From NCBI GenBank assembly GCA_029939815.1, contig JAOZSF010000009.1:10978-16499 (forward strand): a DNA stretch of 5,522 bases, written 5' to 3'. The position numbers were made by a program, and so were the translations under genes. This document shows, one piece after another, positions 1 through 4,860 of this stretch; position 1 is the first letter of the stretch, and the number at the start of each line of letters is the position of its first letter. The notes beneath the pieces are model-generated. The model was not told the origin of the DNA. It saw nothing but the letters and a program-made list of their open reading frames with translations, and did no database searches. Origin of the DNA: a bacterium (GTDB lineage: Bacteria; Auribacterota; UBA3054; B51-G9).

Positions 1-31
1 AAAAAAGCCGGAGTGCTTAAGCACCCCGGCT
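1..31 (-). terminator. Rho-independent terminator of the sigma-factor operon
   Basis: Read on the minus strand, a GC-rich hairpin is followed directly by a run of six T. The stem pairs AGCCGG (outer arm) with CCGGCT and GTGC with GCAC around a TTAA loop; one A/C opposition interrupts it. It begins 24 bases after the stop codon of the gene ending at 56, so it would end the minus-strand operon. On the plus strand the sequence after the hairpin (TCTTTAAAAC) is a poor U-tract, so termination from the left is doubtful. Confidence 0.9.
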
Positions 32-55
32 CTTTAAAACAATCTCAGAGAGATT

Positions 56-754
56 TTACCATTTAACAGTTTCTTCACCGTCGATCAAGCCTTTAAGTCT
101 CAGATTAACCATTTCCTTCTTATTTTTTCCACGTTGTTTTACTTTTTTGCGAAGTTCTTTCGTCTTTTTCTCAAGATTATTAATTTTTCCCTCTCTAAAT
201 TCCTGAGTAATATCAAATGCTCTGCCGATAAGGTCTTTCATTTGCTTTTTAATTTCTTTTTTTTTATCAGCGTCTTCGCATTTCTTATATTCCTTATTAA
301 GCTTGCCAACATTCTTTTTTAATTTCTTCATTTCCTGCATTCTTTTAAACGCTTCGGGATTTTCTTTCTTAAACTGTTTTTCGTACCGTTTATGAATTTC
401 TTTTCTGAAAGCAGCAGGGTCGTCTTTACGCAGTTTCATTAATCGTTCATATTCTTTTGGATTATCTTCGCACATTTTTTTGAATTTACCTTCCATTTTC
501 TTTCTCATTCCACGATGCGCTTTTTTCCCCATCATAGAAGGATGCTGTGGTCGACCGCCTTTTCTTCCGGACTGCATATTTTTAGGAGGTCCAGGTTGTC
601 CGTCTTTCACCCATGGTGGCGGTCCCGGTTGTCCGTCTTTCACCCATGAAGGAGGTCCGCCTTGCGGGCAATCGTCTTTACACGGAGGTTCTGCGAGAAT
701 AAATCCTGAGGAAATCATTCCTAATACTGCTAATGAGATAATTAAAGTTTTCAT
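56..754 (-). CDS. Exported lysine-rich protein with Pro/Gly repeats, unknown function
   Basis: 232 residues, family not recognised. Residues 1-21 form a Sec signal peptide (MKTLIISLAV, hydrophobic to about 20, likely cleavage after FILA); there is no lipobox, so a soluble periplasmic or secreted protein is expected. Residues 25-57 are a Cys/Pro/Gly-rich segment with two 11-residue repeats (PPxWVKDGQPG) and a degenerate third. Residues 80-215 are strongly basic and probably helical or coiled-coil; about 62 of 232 residues are Lys/Arg against about 32 Asp/Glu. The motif EYERLMKLRKDDPAAFRKE (101-119) recurs in the upstream protein, and a weaker echo, ENPEAFKR, lies at 131-138. Cysteines at 25, 29, 95 and 159 could form disulfides or bind metal. 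The ATG overlaps the upstream stop as ATGA, yet the gene has its own AAGGAAGG site about 6 bases upstream. By position in an ECF sigma operon it may be an envelope-stress effector or sensor of the Spy/CpxP/CnrX kind; this is inference, since no clear LTxxQ motif is visible. Confidence 0.85.
   Translation of the reverse strand: MKTLIISLAVLGMISSGFILAEPPCKDDCPQGGPPSWVKDGQPGPPPWVKDGQPGPPKNMQSGRKGGRPQHPSMMGKKAHRGMRKKMEGKFKKMCEDNPKEYERLMKLRKDDPAAFRKEIHKRYEKQFKKENPEAFKRMQEMKKLKKNVGKLNKEYKKCEDADKKKEIKKQMKDLIGRAFDITQEFREGKINNLEKKTKELRKKVKQRGKNKKEMVNLRLKGLIDGEETVKW
594..648. repeat. Two-copy 33-bp tandem repeat inside the lysine-rich exported protein gene
   Basis: A 22-base string (starting GGTTGTCCGTCTTTCACC on the plus strand) occurs identically at 594-615 and 627-648, a period of 33 bases or 11 codons. 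It encodes the repeated WVKDGQP segment, flanked by GPP. A degraded third unit extends toward 680 (protein KDDCPQGGPP compared with KDGQP-GPPP). The near-identity at DNA level points to a recent in-frame duplication that could vary in copy number between strains. Confidence 0.85.
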
Positions 755-1125
755 TTTGCCCTTCCTTTGTTTTTATTTTTATTTTTTCCCCTTTGGGCTC
801 TTCGTTCACGCATTTCTGTTCTGAAAGCTTCCGGGTCATCTTTACGAAGTTTAAGAAGGCGATTATATTCGGCTTCATCACCATTCGCCATACGCCTTAA
901 TCTTTTCTGCATTCTTTCTTCGCGTTGTTTAAGTTCTTCAGGAGTCATATCTTTTTTATGACGTTTTCTTTCATGTTTTTGTAAAGATTCTCCATTTTCA
1001 CCACATTGTTCGGATTTATATCTTTTTCTATGACCTGAGCCATCACCTGCTCCCTGACCTGATCGTTTAGCTGTAGCGATTCCTGTAATCATCATAATTG
1101 ATATTAATATAATTAATATTTTCAT
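751..1125 (-). CDS. Small exported, highly basic protein, unknown function
   Basis: 124 residues. Residues 1-19 are a Sec signal peptide (MKILIILISIMMITG, cleavage likely after ATA). The mature part starts with a Gly/Ser/Arg-rich segment with a single Cys at 41 and continues as a charged helix: MTPEELKQREERMQKRLRRM at 60-79, then EYNRLLKLRKDDPEAFRTE at 86-104, which matches the downstream protein closely. The tail QRGKNKNKNK (111-120) also echoes QRGKNKK in that protein, so the two are probably paralogues. About 35 Lys/Arg against about 18 Asp/Glu. The MTPEELKQ stretch loosely resembles the first LTxxQ box of Spy/CpxP periplasmic proteins, which supports but does not prove a stress-sensor or chaperone role. 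An AAAGG site sits about 9 bases before the ATG. The stop overlaps the start of the next gene (ATGA), so the two are translationally coupled. The gene lies 37 bases after the anti-sigma candidate, in the same operon. Confidence 0.85.
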   Translation of the reverse strand: MKILIILISIMMITGIATAKRSGQGAGDGSGHRKRYKSEQCGENGESLQKHERKRHKKDMTPEELKQREERMQKRLRRMANGDEAEYNRLLKLRKDDPEAFRTEMRERRAQRGKNKNKNKGRAK

Positions 1126-1162
1126 AATTGTTTTCCTTTTTTTAAGTTAATTTAGTAAATTT

Positions 1163-1630
1163 TTAAAACAGATAGTTTTTTTGCAAATTATTTTCGAGAC
1201 TCGCGATTTCCTCGTTAACAGTTTGCATTTCAACTACAAATATTGCTTCATCTATGTCAACTCCATTCTGCTCGGTAAACGGAGAAAAATCCGGTTCGTT
1301 TAAAATTGAGACCACCTCGTTAATCATATTATTTAAATCATTTGAAGATTGATACTCGGAATAAGAACCGCGACCGGTATTTCCGAGCCATACGCAAGTA
1401 GCGATCAGTAGCGATGCCGCGGCACTCCACAAAGCGTATGAATACCGGCCGCGGAAAAGAGATGTTACGCGTTGAAAGACGGATTGAGAGTGATTCCGGG
1501 AAACTGCTGCCTGTTCACGTGCCATTGCGTAGATATTATTTCTAATATCTTTCGAGGGTCGTGGCAGCATTGAAACTGTATTATCGTCCCAGGGTTCACC
1601 ATTCCATATTTTTTTATTATTAGTTTTCAT
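1163..1630 (-). CDS. Probable membrane-anchored anti-sigma factor
   Basis: 155 residues with one membrane segment at about 64-83 (rich in Ala, Leu and Ile, with Trp at both ends), giving an N-terminal cytoplasmic part of about 60 residues and a periplasmic C-terminal part of about 70 residues. That topology, the small size and the place directly downstream of an ECF sigma gene are typical of anti-sigma factors. The N-terminal part (EPWDDNTVSMLPRPSKDIRN) has no HxxxCxxC zinc motif, so it is not a ZAS-type anti-sigma. It loosely resembles the short N-terminal segments of membrane proteins next to ECF sigma genes in Verrucomicrobia and relatives, a comparison made from memory. The C-terminal part is acidic (EPDFSPFTE, DIDEAIF) and could contact the very basic exported proteins encoded downstream. 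The ribosome site is weak (GCGGTAAC). A sigma-like promoter lies between this gene and the sigma gene. The function is inferred from context and topology. Confidence 0.7.
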   Translation of the reverse strand: MKTNNKKIWNGEPWDDNTVSMLPRPSKDIRNNIYAMAREQAAVSRNHSQSVFQRVTSLFRGRYSYALWSAAASLLIATCVWLGNTGRGSYSEYQSSNDLNNMINEVVSILNEPDFSPFTEQNGVDIDEAIFVVEMQTVNEEIASLENNLQKNYLF

Positions 1631-1664
1631 TTTTGTTACCGCTATTTCTTGTTCTAAATATAAT

Positions 1665-1691
1665 GACGCAATATAAAAATTATTATTGTAA
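1665..1691 (-). promoter_or_regulatory. Putative ECF-sigma-dependent promoter of the anti-sigma gene
   Basis: On the minus strand TTACAAT (1691-1685) is followed after exactly 16 bases by CGTC (1668-1665), in the context TTACAATAA...GCGTCATTA. The same elements with the same spacing stand before the sigma gene. The element lies just after the sigma stop codon. Transcription would start near 1658 and leave a leader of about 28 bases before the ATG at 1630. The CGTC -10 with a 16-bp spacer follows the usual build of ECF promoters. The assignment rests on the duplication and the context. Confidence 0.65.
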
Positions 1692-1692
1692 T

Positions 1693-2262
1693 TTAGTATT
1701 CATCTATCAATTCGTTCCTGATTTTTTTTATTGCATAATGCATTCTGCCAAGAATTGTATTTAATGACGCTCCCGTCATTTCAGCTATTTCTTTAAATTT
1801 CAGATCCGCATCGCAGCGGAGCAGGAACACTTCTTTTTGTTTTTCGGGAAGTTTTTCCGCCGCTTTCTGAATTTTATCAATCATTTCTCTCGTGGATAGT
1901 TGATCAACAATATCCGGCGCTTGGTCGGAAAGAATATCAAGATAAGTCATTTTTTCTTCACCGCCGATTGTTTCATCCAAACTTACATTAATTTTTCCGG
2001 CGATTTTTCTTGTATAATCAATTACTTTATGATGAGCGATTGTGTATAGCCAGTTTTTGAAAGAACCTTTGAAAGCAAATTTCGGGAGCTTTTTTACAAC
2101 AAGCGACCATACTTCCTGAAAAATATCTTCCGCTGTTTCTCTTTGGCGTACCATAGAGTTTATGTAAAAGAACATTTGTCGTTCGTAGCGGGAGTAAATC
2201 CGATGGAATGCCGGCATACTGCCATCCAGGAATTCTTTTATGTCATCATAGTCTTGTTTCAT
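1693..2262 (-). CDS. RNA polymerase sigma factor, ECF (sigma-24-like) subfamily
   Basis: 189 residues, the usual length for group 4 sigma factors. Region 2 covers about residues 10-88, with the region 2.2 core AEDIFQEVW (44-52) and the 2.3/2.4 segment FKNWLYTIAHHKVIDYTRK (68-86) that melts and reads the -10 element. A variable linker (about 89-128) follows. Region 4 covers about 129-184: KLPEKQKEVFLLR (137-149), then the helix-turn-helix FKEIAEMTGASLNTILGRMH (156-175) and the basic AIKKIRNEL. Regions 1.1 and 3 are absent, as expected for ECF factors. It should direct RNA polymerase to a small regulon, most likely including this operon. The start ATG lacks a Shine-Dalgarno sequence, and the putative promoter leaves a leader of only about 7 bases, so translation initiation may be nearly leaderless. 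It is followed by a probable anti-sigma gene 62 bases downstream. The exact ECF group cannot be told by eye. Confidence 0.96.
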   Translation of the reverse strand: MKQDYDDIKEFLDGSMPAFHRIYSRYERQMFFYINSMVRQRETAEDIFQEVWSLVVKKLPKFAFKGSFKNWLYTIAHHKVIDYTRKIAGKINVSLDETIGGEEKMTYLDILSDQAPDIVDQLSTREMIDKIQKAAEKLPEKQKEVFLLRCDADLKFKEIAEMTGASLNTILGRMHYAIKKIRNELIDEY

Positions 2263-2276
2263 TTGATATTAGTTAT

Positions 2277-2303
2277 GACGCTTGTTTTAACTTTTTATTG
2301 TAA
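2277..2303 (-). promoter_or_regulatory. Putative autoregulatory ECF promoter of the sigma gene
   Basis: On the minus strand TTACAAT (2303-2297), a 16-base spacer (2296-2281) and CGTC (2280-2277) stand in the context TTACAATAA...GCGTCATAA. This repeats, base for base outside the spacer, the element before the anti-sigma gene. Only 14 bases separate CGTC from the sigma ATG, so transcription would begin about 7 bases before the start codon. Autoregulation from such a promoter is the rule for ECF sigma operons. Confidence 0.7.
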
Positions 2304-2364
2304 AAGTGAAATTGTTGAATAATCAGATAGAAAACAAGTTTATAAACAATCGTCCCTTAAAAAG

Positions 2365-2463
2365 TCAAATTTTAGACAGAGCTAACAGCGGACTTGCAAA
2401 AATACTTGCTGCGGCAGATGTTCCGATAGTTTTAATAAAATCTCTTCGCTCGTATGTTTTCAT
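2365..2463 (-). pseudogene. Orphan Tat signal peptide (stump of a lost exported-protein gene)
   Basis: A 32-codon minus-strand frame starts with ATG one base after the stop of the upstream gene (TAAAATG) and reads MKTYERRDFIKTIGTSAAAS, then IFASPLLALSKI and TGA. It has the twin-arginine box (ERRDFIK, compare S/TRRxFLK), a mildly hydrophobic Ala/Ser/Ile-rich h-region and a position for cleavage near LLAL-S. The stop falls just where the mature protein should begin. The neighbouring frame (LKFDFLRDDCL) ends near 2340, so a single frameshift does not restore a long gene. The best reading is the 5' remnant of a Tat-exported enzyme, for example an oxidoreductase, whose body was deleted or replaced when the sigma operon came to lie here. 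A genuine 32-residue peptide is less likely, because nothing would remain after cleavage. The frame is certain; its status is inferred. Confidence 0.7.
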
Positions 2464-2464
2464 T

Positions 2465-3037
2465 TTATTTAAGCGAGACGGGCGGACCAAGGATTTCCGA
2501 TATAATTATTCCGTAACGTAAGTCATCCCGGTTTATATTTTTGAATTTTTGAAGAAAGGGAGATGTTTGTTCAGGAACTTCGGTTACAGTATAAATATCC
2601 GGTTCAAAGCCTTTAATATCATCAGGCAAGGAAGGATTACTCACTTTAAATTTTTTGATACTTGTTTTAAATCTTGGTAATTCTTCGTTTTCGGGTTTAA
2701 TACTGTGCCGATTTGTTTTATGAATTTCCTGCCTGTGAGTTTTTGACGGTAAATGTTCCCGCTCGGGCGTTAATGACGATGGTTTATCTCCGAATATTTC
2801 AGCGAGAATATCATCGACTTTTTTCTGCGGTTTAGGCTTTTCCTGATAACTTGTAACAGGTTTACGATTGATTCGTTTTGCTGCTTTGAATTTATTTCTT
2901 TGGGTATCAGGTATTCGCGGCGGAGTTATACCTTCCGATTTTTTAGACTTTGAGAAAGCTTTAATAATCTGTGGAAGCAGAATAAATCCTAAAACAAAGA
3001 CAACTTTTAGAATATCAATTAAAGATTTTTTGTCCAT
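2465..3037 (-). CDS. Membrane-anchored protein of unknown function with C-terminal EILGPP motif
   Basis: 190 residues, function not recognised. A single N-terminal membrane segment (about 8-27) is followed directly by a basic stretch (KAFSKSKKS), which argues for an anchor with the body in the cytoplasm. Residues 35-165 are Lys/Pro/Arg-rich, low in complexity and probably disordered, apart from a short acidic helix VDDILAEIFGDK (74-85). The end is different in character: RDDLRYGIIISEILGPPVSL (170-189) looks like a compact conserved helix and motif. I recall similar C-termini (R-hydrophobic-EILGPP-hydrophobic) on hypothetical proteins of PVC-group and related bacteria, but could not check this. 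The gene follows floA by 62 bases on the same strand, with a hairpin between them. The ATG lacks a clear Shine-Dalgarno site (TAAATAAATG). Linkage suggests, without proof, a role with FloA membrane domains. Confidence 0.8.
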   Translation of the reverse strand: MDKKSLIDILKVVFVLGFILLPQIIKAFSKSKKSEGITPPRIPDTQRNKFKAAKRINRKPVTSYQEKPKPQKKVDDILAEIFGDKPSSLTPEREHLPSKTHRQEIHKTNRHSIKPENEELPRFKTSIKKFKVSNPSLPDDIKGFEPDIYTVTEVPEQTSPFLQKFKNINRDDLRYGIIISEILGPPVSLK

Positions 3038-3055
3038 TTATTTAGCTTAAAGTGA

Positions 3056-3085
3056 AAGCGGCAAAACAACAACATTCTGCCGCTT
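3056..3085 (-). terminator. Hairpin between floA and the downstream gene, weak terminator or attenuator
   Basis: A perfect 8-bp stem, AAGCGGCA pairing with TGCCGCTT, encloses a 14-base loop. It begins 14 bases after the floA stop codon. Read on the minus strand it is followed by TCACTTTAAGC, a poor U-tract, so it could be a leaky terminator, an attenuator that lowers expression of the downstream gene, or a site that stabilises the floA 3' end. No separate promoter for the downstream gene is obvious in the short gap, which favours read-through. Confidence 0.55.
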
Positions 3086-3099
3086 ATTCATTAAATCTA

Positions 3100-4119
3100 T
3101 TATTTAACGTGTCCGGGAGTCCCCGATGTTTGTTCAGGACCGGCAATATTGTTGCGCATTGAAGTGTCAGCATTAATGTTTTTCATCTTGTAGTAGTCCA
3201 TTATTCCAAGATTGCCTGAGCGAAAAGCTTCTGCCATCGCCTTCGGCACTTCAGCTTCTGCTTCAACAACTTTAGCCCTCATCTCCTGAACTCTTGCTTT
3301 CATTTCCTGTTCGGCCGCAACAGCCATTGCGCGGCGTTCTTCCGCTTTCGCCTGTGCAACGCGTTTATCAGCTTCCGCCTGATCGGCCTGAAGTCTTGCG
3401 CCGATATTTTCACCGACATCTATATCGGCAATATCGATTGAGAGAATTTCAAACGCGGTACCCGAGTCAAGCCCTTTACCGAGAACTTTTTTAGAAATGG
3501 AGTCCGGATTTTCAAGAACATCTTTATGTGTTTTCGCTGAACCGATTGTTGTAACTATTCCTTCTCCGACTCTGGCAATAATTGTCTCTTCGGTTGCCCC
3601 GCCGACAAGCTGGTCAAGATTTGTGCGAACAGTTACTCTCGCCTTTGCTTTAAGCTGAATTCCATCCATTGCGACAGCATCAACCGTAACTCTTCCTTTT
3701 GCCGGATCGGGAGCGTCAATAACTTTAGGATTCACGGAAGTCTGCACAGCGCCGAAAATATCTCTTCCGGCGAGATCGATTCCTGATGCCTGTTTAAAAT
3801 TTAGTATAATATTCGCTTTATCAGCGGCAATAAGCGCGCGAATAACATTCATAACGTCTCCTCCTGCGAGGTATAATGATTCTAATTCTTCTGTAGAGAT
3901 AAATATTCCTGCTTTAACTGCGGCTATTTTGCTGTTAACAATTATTGATGTATTAACTTTTCTAAGCCACATTCCGATAAGGCTTGCCATAGTGATATCA
4001 GCTTTTGATGCCCAAGCCTGAACCCAGACTTTTAGAAATCTGGCTATAAAAATAAGAATAACAATACATACTATTATGACAATAATTAGAACGAATGCTG
4101 TAATTGCGCCTGTATTCAT
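3100..4119 (-). CDS. floA: Flotillin-like protein FloA (UPF0365 family)
   Basis: 339 residues from the ATG at 4119; B. subtilis FloA has 331. Flotillins of this type oligomerise at the inner membrane, organise functional membrane microdomains and affect fluidity and signalling. Residues 5-27 are a hydrophobic membrane hairpin or anchor (AITAFVLIIVIIVCIVILIF). The rest matches the family closely by eye: the PHB-like domain with SGIDLAGRDIFGAVQTSVNP, MDGIQLKAKARVTVRTNLDQ, VGGATEETIIARVGEGIVTT and LGKGLDSGTAFEILSIDIAD, then the Ala/Glu-rich coiled coil with QAEADKRVAQAKAEERRAMA and MRAKVVEAEAEVPKAMAEA, and the late GNLGIMDYYKMKNINADTSM. Upstream in-frame TTG (4131) and GTG (4128) codons exist; the ATG was chosen because it fits the family length and a GGTG lies 6-9 bases before it. 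A strong sigma70-type promoter precedes it. No nfeD-like gene is adjacent; the downstream neighbour is the EILGPP-motif protein. Confidence 0.97.
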   Translation of the reverse strand: MNTGAITAFVLIIVIIVCIVILIFIARFLKVWVQAWASKADITMASLIGMWLRKVNTSIIVNSKIAAVKAGIFISTEELESLYLAGGDVMNVIRALIAADKANIILNFKQASGIDLAGRDIFGAVQTSVNPKVIDAPDPAKGRVTVDAVAMDGIQLKAKARVTVRTNLDQLVGGATEETIIARVGEGIVTTIGSAKTHKDVLENPDSISKKVLGKGLDSGTAFEILSIDIADIDVGENIGARLQADQAEADKRVAQAKAEERRAMAVAAEQEMKARVQEMRAKVVEAEAEVPKAMAEAFRSGNLGIMDYYKMKNINADTSMRNNIAGPEQTSGTPGHVK

Positions 4120-4178
4120 GATGAGCACCAAAGGTTGAAGTTATGTAAAATATCTAAGAATTAACCGATTATTTAATA

Positions 4179-4207
4179 ATGATACCTAACATAAAACAAT
4201 TTGTCAA
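4179..4207 (-). promoter_or_regulatory. Sigma70-type promoter of floA
   Basis: On the minus strand a consensus -35 TTGACA (4207-4202) is followed after 17 bases by TATCAT (4184-4179), one mismatch from TATAAT. The expected start of transcription is near 4172, giving a leader of about 50 bases before the floA ATG. A near-consensus promoter implies constant, vegetative expression. Confidence 0.75.
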
Positions 4208-4219
4208 GCGAAATTCAGT

Positions 4220-4248
4220 TTGATAATTTTGAGGGTTTATGATAAAAT
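4220..4248 (+). promoter_or_regulatory. Sigma70-type promoter of frr-thrC
   Basis: TTGATA (4220-4225), a 17-base spacer and TAAAAT (4243-4248) form a good sigma70-type promoter. Transcription would begin near 4255, about 40 bases before the frr ATG. Its -35 lies 12 bp from the -35 of the divergent floA promoter, so the two polymerase sites face away from each other and could interfere. No operator is recognisable. Confidence 0.55.
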
Positions 4249-4294
4249 CTAATAGATTATAATCCTAATTTATTAACTTCTACCAGGAGAAAAT

Positions 4295-4855
4295 ATGCCT
4301 TATCGTAAAGTTGTAAGCGATGCAAAAGATAAAATGAATCATTCAATCGATCACCTCCATCACGAATTTAACGGTATTAGAACCGGTAAAGCTTCTCCCT
4401 CTCTTGTTGAGGATATTCGCGTGGATTGTTACGGAAGCCAGATGCCGATAAAAGAAATGGCGGGTATATCCACTCCGGAACCTCGGCTTATTGTTATTCA
4501 ACCATGGGATCAAAACACCGTGCAAAGCATTGTTAAAGCAATTCAGTCGTCAAGTCTTGGAATCACTCCGGTTGATGATGGAAGAGTTGTTCGCGTGCCG
4601 ATACCGGAATTAAATGAAGAACGTCGCAAAGACCTTGACAAACACATTAAGCACATGGCTGAAGAAGTGCGTGTTGCGGTTAGAAATATCCGTCGTGAAG
4701 AGAATGAAAAATTAAAGAAAATGAAAAAAGCGGGCGAACTTACTGAAGATGACCTCCGTGACGGTGAAAAACAGATTCAAAAGATTACGAATGATTATAT
4801 TGAAAAAATCAACGAAGCCCTGAAACATAAAGAAGAAGAAATATTTACAATATAA
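4295..4855 (+). CDS. frr: Ribosome recycling factor
   Basis: 186 residues, the normal family length (185 in E. coli). Together with EF-G, RRF splits the post-termination ribosome into subunits so that it can start a new round. The protein shows both domains: the three-helix bundle (about 1-29 and 106-186) and the beta-rich domain II (about 30-105) inserted in it. Diagnostic stretches are HHEFNGIRTGKASPSLVEDI (22-41), the segment MAGISTPEPRLIVIQPWD (55-72), LGITPVDDGRVVRVPIPELN (88-107) and VRNIRREENEKLKKMKKAGE (129-148). R133 corresponds to the essential Arg132 of E. coli RRF. A strong AGGAGA site (4285-4290) precedes the ATG, unlike the minus-strand sigma and EILGPP-protein genes, which lack one. 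pyrH and tsf, frequent partners upstream of frr, are absent here; the gene instead has its own promoter and leads into thrC. Confidence 0.98.
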   Translation: MPYRKVVSDAKDKMNHSIDHLHHEFNGIRTGKASPSLVEDIRVDCYGSQMPIKEMAGISTPEPRLIVIQPWDQNTVQSIVKAIQSSSLGITPVDDGRVVRVPIPELNEERRKDLDKHIKHMAEEVRVAVRNIRREENEKLKKMKKAGELTEDDLRDGEKQIQKITNDYIEKINEALKHKEEEIFTI

Positions 4856-4860
4856 AATTA

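Noticed and set aside
480..824. Plus-strand frame rich in Pro, Gly and Cys
   Set aside because: It is the antisense shadow of the repeats and signal peptide of the exported protein gene; the minus strand has the signal peptide, ribosome site and operon context.
678..884. Minus-strand 68-codon frame bridging the two exported protein genes
   Set aside because: It overlaps both genes in another frame. The ATGA overlap and the ribosome site before 754 explain the region without a frameshift.
960..984. Possible third ECF promoter (TTTACAAAA...ACGTCATAA on the minus strand) inside the 124-residue protein gene
   Set aside because: The spacer between TTACAA-like and CGTC boxes is about 14 bases instead of 16, the -35 box is imperfect and it lies in coding sequence rich in Lys codons.
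1763..1769. Another GCGTCATTA string on the minus strand, within the sigma gene
   Set aside because: No TTACAAT box lies 16 bases upstream; it is part of the region 4 coding sequence.
2306..2521. Plus-strand 71-codon frame between the sigma gene and the EILGPP protein gene
   Set aside because: It runs antisense through the Tat signal frame and the end of the EILGPP gene; its product has no recognisable features and no ribosome site, while the minus strand gives meaningful protein.
3294..3494. Plus-strand 66-codon frame opposite floA
   Set aside because: Antisense to the highly conserved FloA coiled coil; no independent support.
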